64,000 nucleotides of DNA from a bacterium A37T11. Its GTDB lineage: Bacteria; Bacteroidota; Bacteroidia; Sphingobacteriales; Sphingobacteriaceae. The position numbers and the translations under genes are program-made. The DNA lies in NCBI GenBank assembly GCA_900109895.1, contig FOBR01000006.1, positions 1-64,000 on the forward strand, read 5' to 3'. Below, piece after piece: positions 17,301 to 24,553 of the stretch; position 1 is the stretch's first letter; every line of letters starts with the position of its first letter. The notes under the pieces were generated by a model. That model ran no database searches. It was given only the letters and a program-made list of their open reading frames with translations, and was not told the origin of the DNA.

Positions 17301-19664
17301 CTATTCCGTCCTTATTGCTTTGATCGGATTTTCCTGCGCCGCTTTGAGCGATTTTCCACATACGGTCAATACGGCTACAGCAAAGGCAACTAAACCGGCA
17401 ACAAGAAATACCCACAAATGAATATTGGTCCGGTACACATAGTTATCCAGCCATTTGTTCATCATCCACCAGGACAATGGGAATGCTACGATAAATGAAA
17501 TCACCACCAATTTCAAAAAATCTTTTGAAATCAACAAAATAATATTGTTTACACTTGCACCAAGCGTTTTCCGTATTCCAATCTCCTTAACACGAGTCTC
17601 TGCTGTGAAGGTGACCAATCCAAAAAGTCCAAGGCATGACAAAAAGATCGCTATACCTGCAAAAATATTAAACAACTGCCCGGCACGAATATCACTTTTA
17701 TAAAGTTCATCAAACGATTCATCCATAAATTTAAAATCAAAATTGTAATCCGAATTATATTCGTTCCAAAGCTTTTTGACTGCCGATAATGCCTTCTCTG
17801 CATCAACTCCTGTCGTTTTGACGTACATGGTTCCCCATCCCCAATTGGGATCCATAAACAGGATACAGGGTTCTATGGGCGTTTTCATATCTTTAAAATG
17901 AAAATCTTTAACTACACCCGCAATGATACCCGGTTTGTCGTGAAATTTGACCGGCTTACCAATGGGATCAGAAATGCCCATCAATTTGATCGCAGTCTCG
18001 TTCAGGATGTAATTGCCCCTATCAGCTGCTGTTCCTGTAAAACCTTTTCCCTGCGCAAACTGCATATCCATTACTTTAGGAAAAGTACGGTCTACAGAAA
18101 GCTGATTGATCATAAAATTATCCATAATTGCTGGTTTCCCCTCCCATTCCAGGTCGCCGGTTGAACTTTGTACGTTAAGCACAGACTGATTGGACACCGT
18201 CACACCAAGCACACCAGGCTGTTTTTCCAGTTCATTACGGAGGGCATCGTACCGGGACTGCCGGCTGAAATTGTAGGAATCAAAGCTAAACACATTATCC
18301 TTGGTATAACCCAAGTTCATATGGCGAATGTAACGTAATTGCTGACTGATGACTAAAGTAGAAACGATAAGTACCACTGAACAGGTAAACTGGACAACCA
18401 CCAACAGTTTTCGGAAACCATTGTTCTTACCCAACCCCGGAAGTATACCTTTCAGGGCCAGGGCTGGATTGAAAGTAGAAAGCATAAGTGCCGGATAGAC
18501 TCCTGCCAGCAGCAGTACGGCTAAAAGTGAAGCACCAAACAATGCCCATACTTTGCTATCCAATAAACTAAAAACCATTTCTTTACCAGAAAGTGAGTTA
18601 TATAATGGCATAATAGCATAGATCAATCCTACAGCAATCCCCATCGAAATCACAAACACAACAAAGGATTCGGTAATAAATTGCCAAAAAAGATGCCCCT
18701 TATTTGCGCCGATCACCTTACGAACACTAATTTCCTTGCTGCGACGGCTGGAACGGGCAGTCACCAAGTTCACATAATTAATGCAAGCGATCAGTAGGAT
18801 CACCAGCGCTACTAAAATAAACCCCTTGACCTGTTGCATGCCCTGCTCTTCTCCCTGAGGCCCATATAAATGCCCTTCATACAAAGGTTTCATCAAGTAT
18901 TTCAGGTCTTTGAAAAAGGGTGAGGGCTGGTTTTTCTTATGAATTGCTGCCAGTTTTAGGCCAACTTTGACCGGATCTGCTCCAGATTTTAATAAAAAAT
19001 AACACTGATAGTTAAAATTGCCCCAGTCCTGATCCATCGGATTTTTTTCGCGGCCCTCATTTAATATAGCAAACGGCATCAACATATCATAGCGCATGGA
19101 TGAGTTAGCAGGCATATCCTCCATGATACCTGTCACCTTATAAACATCTTTATCGCCTATTTTTAATACCTTTCCCATCGGCTCCGCTGTTCCAAAAAAT
19201 TTTTTAGCATAGGATCTTGATAATATAACTGTACGGTTATCTGGAAATGGCTTTTTTGAATTCCCCTCTACAATTTTAAAATCAAAGATGGTAAAAAAGC
19301 TGGGATCCACATACCGCATAATTTCGTTAAACTTTTTCCCCTGATATTCCACTAAGCGATTACCCTGATTATCCTGTATACGGCAGGCATCTTCAATTTC
19401 AGGTATTTCAGCTTTTCCAAAAACTGCTAAAGGAGCATTGCTGGTTGTCCAAACCATCCCCTTTGCCGGATCAATGGCTGCTACTGTTTGGTAAATCCGA
19501 TTACCCTTGGAATGCATGCGGTCAAAACTCAACTCATCCCACACCCACATCAACAAGAGCACCGCCGCCGCCAGGCTCACCGCCAACCCTGAAATGTTGA
19601 TTGCAGAATAAACCTTGTTCTTGAACAACGTCCGGAATGCCGTCTTAAAATAATTTTTGATCAT
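17301..19664 (-). CDS. MacB/FtsX-type ABC transporter permease (787 aa)
   Basis: Intact permease of the duplicated FtsX type. The start is MIKNYFKTAFRTLFKNK, with a first membrane segment at about 20-42. The first FtsX block holds INYVNLVTARSSRRSKEIS; a second periplasmic domain follows, then the final block with RVKEIGIRKTLGA, ending NPIKAIRTE. It directly follows the adaptor gene (3-bp gap), so the adaptor and this permease form a pair. This fits a MacA-MacB-like machine whose ATPase is encoded separately, 3.7 kb downstream. Its ending differs from the SLRDE/SLRNE ending of the other permeases, so it is probably an older branch. Confidence 0.92.
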   Translation of the reverse strand: MIKNYFKTAFRTLFKNKVYSAINISGLAVSLAAAVLLLMWVWDELSFDRMHSKGNRIYQTVAAIDPAKGMVWTTSNAPLAVFGKAEIPEIEDACRIQDNQGNRLVEYQGKKFNEIMRYVDPSFFTIFDFKIVEGNSKKPFPDNRTVILSRSYAKKFFGTAEPMGKVLKIGDKDVYKVTGIMEDMPANSSMRYDMLMPFAILNEGREKNPMDQDWGNFNYQCYFLLKSGADPVKVGLKLAAIHKKNQPSPFFKDLKYLMKPLYEGHLYGPQGEEQGMQQVKGFILVALVILLIACINYVNLVTARSSRRSKEISVRKVIGANKGHLFWQFITESFVVFVISMGIAVGLIYAIMPLYNSLSGKEMVFSLLDSKVWALFGASLLAVLLLAGVYPALMLSTFNPALALKGILPGLGKNNGFRKLLVVVQFTCSVVLIVSTLVISQQLRYIRHMNLGYTKDNVFSFDSYNFSRQSRYDALRNELEKQPGVLGVTVSNQSVLNVQSSTGDLEWEGKPAIMDNFMINQLSVDRTFPKVMDMQFAQGKGFTGTAADRGNYILNETAIKLMGISDPIGKPVKFHDKPGIIAGVVKDFHFKDMKTPIEPCILFMDPNWGWGTMYVKTTGVDAEKALSAVKKLWNEYNSDYNFDFKFMDESFDELYKSDIRAGQLFNIFAGIAIFLSCLGLFGLVTFTAETRVKEIGIRKTLGASVNNIILLISKDFLKLVVISFIVAFPLSWWMMNKWLDNYVYRTNIHLWVFLVAGLVAFAVAVLTVCGKSLKAAQENPIKAIRTE

Positions 19665-19667
19665 TGC

Positions 19668-20921
19668 TTACTTCCCAATATTCAATTCCTGAACCTTATC
19701 GTAAGTTTCATAACTTGAAGTGACCACCTTATCCCCTGGTTTCAGGCCTTGCAATACCTCATAATATTCTGGATTTTGCCGGCCCAACTGCACTTCTGTC
19801 CGGAAAGCTGTTTTACCGTCCTCACTTACTTTAAACACCCAGTTGCCGCCTGTTTGTTGGTAAAAACCTCCTTTGGCTAATAATACAGCCTTAGTTTCAT
19901 CGCTTAGTGCCAAACGGATCTGAAGGGTTTGGCCACGCCGAATTCCTTTCGGTACTTCCTTATCAAACACCATGTCTACTTGAAAACGGCCATTGGTCAC
20001 CTGCGTATACACTTTTTTAATCTTTAAAGTATAGTCTTTGTCTGACAGGGTAAACTCACCCTCCAGATCCGGAAATATGCGTGAAATATAATGTTCATCA
20101 ATATCTGCCCTTACTTTAAATCCAGTCAGCACATCTATCTGACCCAATCGTTCTCCAGCAGGTTTATTTTGGCCGATCTCTGCATCAAAAGAAGTCAACT
20201 GGCCATCCACAGGTGCACGTACGATGAGATCACCAACCTTTCGGCGCATCAGTTCCAATGCACTGCGGGTACGTACATAGGTCTGTTTGCTATCTTCCAG
20301 CGACCGTTTGTTCCTGATTGAGTCCTGCTCCACATTTTCCCGGGTCAGTTTCATTCGTTCCTGCTGATAGGTATATTCATTTGATGCTTTTTCAAATTCC
20401 TGCCGTCCAATCGCTTTTTGATTATAAAGGTGTTTATTCAGGTCAAACATACGTTTCGCTTCCTTCAGCCCATTTTCAACCGAAGCCAATTCGTTCCTGT
20501 TGGAGATAGAAGCCTGCTGCGCGTTAGTTTGGGATATTTGCGATTGGGTCAATAAGTTGAGTACGTTGGTTTCCTGATTAACCAGACTCAATTCAAGATC
20601 CGTATTGGACAACCGCATAATTGGGTCGCCCTTCTTTAAAATCGCCCCATCTTCCACATATTTCTCTTCTACCCGCCCCCCTTCGGAAGCATCCAAATAA
20701 ATACTGCTAATTGGCATCACAGCACCGTTTACCGGTATGAACTCCCTGAATGAGTCTTCTTTTACTTCCGAAATGGTGATACGCTCGGCCTGCACATTTA
20801 ATTTACTGTTTCCCGATGTAAAGTAATAGCTCGCAAAAATAAGGGCCAATAAGGCCACTATCCCTACAAGCGTTAAGATCCGCTTGGTGTTCCACTTCTT
20901 TTTTTGTATAACTCTGTCCAT
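19668..20921 (-). CDS. HlyD/MacA-like periplasmic adaptor (membrane fusion protein)
   Basis: Adaptor that would link an inner-membrane permease to an outer-membrane channel. A single N-terminal membrane anchor (ILTLVGIVALLALIFASYY) is followed by the first half of a biotinyl-lipoyl-like domain (EGGRVEEKYVEDGAILKKG). A long alpha-helical coiled-coil hairpin covers about residues 105-225. The second lipoyl half is DLIVRAPVDGQLTSF, and beta-barrel and membrane-proximal domains reach the C-terminus. The start is set at 20921 (MDRVIQKKKWNTKR). A longer in-frame start at 20981 would run through the predicted promoter at 20960-20975, so the shorter form is preferred. It is followed 3 bp later by the permease. 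No TolC-like gene is in the window. Two palindromes lie about 110-145 bp upstream. Confidence 0.9.
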   Translation of the reverse strand: MDRVIQKKKWNTKRILTLVGIVALLALIFASYYFTSGNSKLNVQAERITISEVKEDSFREFIPVNGAVMPISSIYLDASEGGRVEEKYVEDGAILKKGDPIMRLSNTDLELSLVNQETNVLNLLTQSQISQTNAQQASISNRNELASVENGLKEAKRMFDLNKHLYNQKAIGRQEFEKASNEYTYQQERMKLTRENVEQDSIRNKRSLEDSKQTYVRTRSALELMRRKVGDLIVRAPVDGQLTSFDAEIGQNKPAGERLGQIDVLTGFKVRADIDEHYISRIFPDLEGEFTLSDKDYTLKIKKVYTQVTNGRFQVDMVFDKEVPKGIRRGQTLQIRLALSDETKAVLLAKGGFYQQTGGNWVFKVSEDGKTAFRTEVQLGRQNPEYYEVLQGLKPGDKVVTSSYETYDKVQELNIGK

Positions 20922-20959
20922 TTTACTCGCTGTCGACTTTAAAATATTTTCCCAACTAT

Positions 20960-20975
20960 AGATAAGTGCGTGCCA
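20960..20975 (-). promoter_or_regulatory. sigma-54-like -24/-12 promoter of the adaptor operon
   Basis: On the minus strand the sequence is TGGCACGCACTTATCT. The -24 part, TGGCACG, matches the sigma-54 consensus fully. The -12 part, TATCT in place of TTGCW, keeps only the C and flanking T. Transcription would start near 20949, between the two candidate start codons, and so supports translation from 20921. Paired activator sites lie 55-106 bp further upstream. Confidence 0.5.
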
Positions 20976-21029
20976 TAACACAAAAATTTTAATTATCAGT
21001 CATTTAAACGCCGCCCACTAAACTTACAC

Positions 21030-21066
21030 TGTCCGTAAGCGGACACTTTTTGTGCGCTGGCGCACA
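21030..21066. promoter_or_regulatory. paired perfect palindromes in the adaptor/regulator divergent region
   Basis: Site 1, TGTCCGTAAGCGGACA (21030-21045), and site 2, TGTGCGCTGGCGCACA (21051-21066), each have perfect 6-bp arms with a 4-bp spacer; their centres are 21 bp apart. They lie between the leftward adaptor operon and the rightward sigma-54 response regulator. The placement relative to the -24-like box fits an upstream activator sequence. They could also mediate autoregulation, but no -24/-12 sequence was found on the rightward side. Confidence 0.7.
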
Positions 21067-21175
21067 ACCAATTATTTTGTTCAAAATTTGTTTAGGGTGC
21101 TCATTTTTATATATCAACCCAATGTTGTAGTTTTACCATCCATGCGGTCGTTAGGACCACCAAAAATAAAAAACT

Positions 21176-22525
21176 ATGCTTAAAAGCGCGCGAATACTCG
21201 TCATCGATGACGATACAGATGTTTTGACAGCTGTTCGACTGTTGCTGAAGCAACAGGTGGCTGAAGTTATAACTGAAAAAAATCCAGAAAATATCCCTTC
21301 GTTGTTGACCAAGGGCCATTTTGACCTTGTACTCCTGGATATGAACTTCAAAAGCGCCATCAATAGCGGTAACGAAGGCCTTTATTGGTTGGGCCGTATT
21401 AAAAGTTCCAAACCGGCGCTCCCGGTTATTATGATCACAGCATACGGAGCGATTGACCTTGCCGTAAAATCGCTGAAGCAAGGCGCTGCAGATTTTGTGG
21501 TCAAGCCCTGGAAAAACGAACACCTGATAGAAACCATAACGGGTTTACTTGACCAGCAACCGTCTAAAAGAAAAGGAAAGCCAGTAGCCAATCAAGGACC
21601 TGAAATTATCGGGGATTCACCTTTAATGCAATCCCTTTTCCATAAAGTTGGAAAGATAGCCCCCACCGATGCTAATATTCTTATTCTCGGTGAAAATGGC
21701 ACCGGGAAAGACCTTATCGCATCGGCCATTCATCAACAGTCAGCCCGTGCAGGAAAACCTTTTGTAAAAGTGGATGTTGGCGCTCTGACAGACACCCTTT
21801 TTGAAAGTGAACTGTTTGGCCACAAAAAAGGTGCTTTTACAGATGCCCGCGAAGACCGTGAAGGGCGTATTGAATCGGCGAATCACGGCACCTTGTTTCT
21901 GGATGAGATCGGAAATATTTCCCTCGTACAACAAGCCAAACTATTAACCGTATTGCAAAACCGGCAAGTAACGCGCCTGGGCAGTAATCAACCCATCCCG
22001 GTTGATATTCGCTTACTTAGCGCAACCAATGTTCCTCTTGTAGCCTTATCAGACGAAATCCGCTTCCGCAAAGACCTTATTTACCGTATCAACACGGTAG
22101 AGATTCAAGTTCCGCCACTGCGCGATCGGGGAACCGATATTTTACTACTGGCACGGCATTTTATACAGCGGTATGCCGAAAAATATGGCAAGACAATCAG
22201 CGATCTGGATAAAAAAGCCGAGACCAAATTACTGGAATACCACTATCCAGGCAATGTACGTGAATTGCAATACAGCATTGAGAGGGCAATCATCATGTCC
22301 GAAAACAATGTATTGGGCGCCCCAGACCTTTTGTTTTCGCCCATTGAGAAAGCCAATGCTATTTCCCTGCAAAATGACCCGGCTAATACCAATTTAACAG
22401 AAATGGAGCGGATCACCATCAGTAAAGTTGTCGAGAAATACAACGGCAACATAAGCAAGGCTGCCATAGAATTGGGCATAACACGTACCGCCCTGTACCG
22501 GCGGCTTAGCAAATACAACCTATAA
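21176..22525 (+). CDS. sigma-54-dependent response regulator (NtrC family)
   Basis: Transcription activator of 449 residues. The receiver domain (about 5-125) has the acidic pocket DDDTD and the phospho-acceptor Asp in DLVLLDMNF, with the conserved Lys in FVVKPW. The AAA+ domain (about 145-375) has Walker A GENGTGKD, Walker B TLFLDEIGN, and the sigma-54 contact loop GAFTDA where the textbook motif is GAFTGA. The C-terminal Fis-type HTH is NGNISKAAIELGITRTALYRR. It is followed after 2 bp by its histidine kinase and transcribed away from the adaptor operon. The AAA+ and HTH domains predict that it binds palindromes upstream of -24/-12 promoters, matching the repeated palindromes in this locus. 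Confidence 0.95.
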   Translation: MLKSARILVIDDDTDVLTAVRLLLKQQVAEVITEKNPENIPSLLTKGHFDLVLLDMNFKSAINSGNEGLYWLGRIKSSKPALPVIMITAYGAIDLAVKSLKQGAADFVVKPWKNEHLIETITGLLDQQPSKRKGKPVANQGPEIIGDSPLMQSLFHKVGKIAPTDANILILGENGTGKDLIASAIHQQSARAGKPFVKVDVGALTDTLFESELFGHKKGAFTDAREDREGRIESANHGTLFLDEIGNISLVQQAKLLTVLQNRQVTRLGSNQPIPVDIRLLSATNVPLVALSDEIRFRKDLIYRINTVEIQVPPLRDRGTDILLLARHFIQRYAEKYGKTISDLDKKAETKLLEYHYPGNVRELQYSIERAIIMSENNVLGAPDLLFSPIEKANAISLQNDPANTNLTEMERITISKVVEKYNGNISKAAIELGITRTALYRRLSKYNL

Positions 22526-22527
22526 CT

Positions 22528-23847
22528 ATGGGTAGTTTTAAACGGCTTATTTGGTTACGGTCCATATTACTGTTTGCCGGCACCAGCGCCTTTGTATGGC
22601 TCCTTTTTAAAGGCGAATACCTCTATGGCTTCTTGTTGTTACCCCTTGTGTTCAGCATATTAGCCATCAATTTCAGATCGCAGGTACGCGCATACAAGGA
22701 GCTCGAAGAATTTGCAGAGGCTGCTCACTACCGGGATTTTACCCGCAATTTCCCGCTTAGTTTAAGCAGAAAGGAGGTACTTCCTTTAAGGCGTGCTTTC
22801 AATGATATTAATGCCGTTTTCCGGCAAATCAGTAGCGAACGCGAAACCCAATATCAGTATCTGCAAACCATTTTACAAATTGTAGATACGGCCATTATTT
22901 CTTATGATGCCCGTTCGGGCAAGGTAATGTGGATTAACGATTCTTTTAAACAATTATTCGGCATTCCCTACCTGCACCATTTTGAAGGCCTTAAAAAGAG
23001 AAATCCGGATGCTTTTGAAAAGTCAACCCGCTTGGTTGCAGGTCAAAAAGCGGTGCTAAGTCTTAAACTTGCTAATGGCGAGATCAAGGTGCAGGCCTCC
23101 ACAGCCGCTTTTATTACATCCGATGGAAACTACAAGCTTATTGCCTTCCAAAATATCAACGAAGCCATTGATGCCACCGAGACACAGGCCTGGCAAAAAT
23201 TACTTAGCGTACTGACCCATGAGATCATGAACTCCATCGCCCCCATTTCTTCCTTGGCCGATACGCTCAAAACCCGACTGCAGACCTTACCCCAAAGCGA
23301 GGAACTGGACGACATCCGGCTGGGAACGGAAACCATTAAACGCCGTAGTGATGGCTTGCTCCAGTTTGCAAGTACTTATCGCTCTCTAAACAAGATTTCA
23401 AACCTCAACAGACAAACCGTCTTTGCAGCTAAGCTTTTTGAAAATTTGTACCAACTCATGGAGCCGTCTCTTCAACAAAAAAATATAGCGCTGGATATAA
23501 TTTTGAAAGAACCCTTGCTTCAGGTCAACCTTGACGTTAATTTGATAGAACAAGTATTAATTAATTTGCTGCTGAATGCCATTGAAGCCGTCAAAGAAAT
23601 GCAGTCTCCTCAAATTAATCTGTCAGCAGAAGCTATATCAGGCCAGCATATCATCCAGGTTAGCGACAACGGAAAAGGTATTCCACCCGAAATTTACGAC
23701 AGTATATTTATTCCTTTCTTTACTACCCGAAAAAATGGTAGCGGTGTTGGGCTCACACTGAGCAAGCAAATAATGCTGCTTCACAAAGGTAATATCACTG
23801 TGCAGTCTCAGGAGGGGAAAGGAACCATATTTACGCTTAGCTTTTAA
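22528..23847 (+). CDS. sensor histidine kinase, partner of the sigma-54 regulator
   Basis: Membrane sensor kinase of 439 residues. Two closely spaced membrane segments (about 8-50) leave almost no periplasmic loop, so the signal is probably sensed within the membrane or in the cytoplasm. A PAS-like domain (about 108-215) contains ISYDARSGKVMWINDSFKQ. The H-box is LSVLTHEIMNSIAPISSL, the N-box LINLLLNAIEAV, the G1 box VSDNGKGIPP and the G2 box GSGVGLTLSKQ, all intact. It overlaps no gene but starts 2 bp after the regulator, so the two are certainly cotranscribed. A sensor with a minimal external domain, next to PSP-like and exporter genes, suggests sensing of membrane damage or of transporter activity; this is inference. 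Confidence 0.93.
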   Translation: MGSFKRLIWLRSILLFAGTSAFVWLLFKGEYLYGFLLLPLVFSILAINFRSQVRAYKELEEFAEAAHYRDFTRNFPLSLSRKEVLPLRRAFNDINAVFRQISSERETQYQYLQTILQIVDTAIISYDARSGKVMWINDSFKQLFGIPYLHHFEGLKKRNPDAFEKSTRLVAGQKAVLSLKLANGEIKVQASTAAFITSDGNYKLIAFQNINEAIDATETQAWQKLLSVLTHEIMNSIAPISSLADTLKTRLQTLPQSEELDDIRLGTETIKRRSDGLLQFASTYRSLNKISNLNRQTVFAAKLFENLYQLMEPSLQQKNIALDIILKEPLLQVNLDVNLIEQVLINLLLNAIEAVKEMQSPQINLSAEAISGQHIIQVSDNGKGIPPEIYDSIFIPFFTTRKNGSGVGLTLSKQIMLLHKGNITVQSQEGKGTIFTLSF

Positions 23848-23954
23848 AAGTCTGTCACTCAAACAAGCGGGTTAATGTATAGTTCTACCCAAAACCTTTT
23901 ACAGCTTCTTTTGTTATTCTTTTAATTAACAGATAGAGATAGAATTAATTTTAA

Positions 23955-24254
23955 ATGGATAAATTGAAAAAGTATGAACTGATGGAAAAAGTGGTCCGTC
24001 AGTTAGAAGATGTAAAAAACAGCCAGCAGGCTATTATTGAGAAAATAGGAAAGATTGAAGTAGATAATTTTGATCTGGGCGATACCCGTTTGGAAAAAAA
24101 CCTTGCCGATATCCATCAACGTACGGCAGACAATTTAGATTCTATTGCAGATCAATTGGAATATTTTGCGGATAAAACCGAAGACTACGGTGACAAAAAC
24201 AACGTTGAAAAACTGAGAGAACAACGGGATATTGAGGAAGCAAGAAACGAATAA
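23955..24254 (+). CDS. small coiled-coil protein, unknown function (99 aa)
   Basis: No family is recognised. The protein is short, very charged and helical, with no signal peptide or membrane segment. It contains heptad-like stretches (LMEKVVRQLEDVKNSQQ, then IADQLEYFADKTEDYGDKN), so a soluble coiled coil is likely. It lies 107 bp after the kinase gene and 10 bp before a small lipoprotein gene. Confidence 0.6.
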   Translation: MDKLKKYELMEKVVRQLEDVKNSQQAIIEKIGKIEVDNFDLGDTRLEKNLADIHQRTADNLDSIADQLEYFADKTEDYGDKNNVEKLREQRDIEEARNE

Positions 24255-24264
24255 ACGAAGCAAA

Positions 24265-24471
24265 ATGAAAAAAGTAGCATGTATGATTGTTTTAGCGACG
24301 GTCGCTTTGTCTGCCTGCAACAACCATCCTGGATCAGGCAGTAATTCTAAGTCAGACTCAGATACCACGGTCTATAATGCCATGCCACAAGGTGGCGGTA
24401 CTGACAGCACGCCGGCTAATCCGGAACCAAGTGATTCGGTTATGAATAATTCAAAAGGAACCAGTAATTAA
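24265..24471 (+). CDS. small putative lipoprotein (68 aa)
   Basis: The start is set at 24265 (MKKVACMIVLATVALSAC), giving a proper lipoprotein signal peptide with the lipobox LSAC; an upstream in-frame start would place charged residues before the signal. The mature part is about 50 residues rich in Ser, Asn, Gly and Pro, without recognisable domains, and looks disordered. It lies 10 bp after the coiled-coil gene and probably forms a small operon with it. Function unknown. Confidence 0.65.
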   Translation: MKKVACMIVLATVALSACNNHPGSGSNSKSDSDTTVYNAMPQGGGTDSTPANPEPSDSVMNNSKGTSN

Positions 24472-24503
24472 TTCATTAATTATTCAGGAGATTTTTATGG
24501 CTC

Positions 24504-24522
24504 GCAGCCCCTTTGGGGTTGC
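24504..24522. terminator. possible hairpin between convergent genes
   Basis: GCAGCCCC and GGGGTTGC pair around a TTT loop with one G-T pair, between the ends of the lipoprotein gene and ligD. There is no good U-tract on either strand, so terminator function is uncertain. Confidence 0.3.
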
Positions 24523-24553
24523 GTTCGCCAAATCTAAACTAATTTGTATGCGC

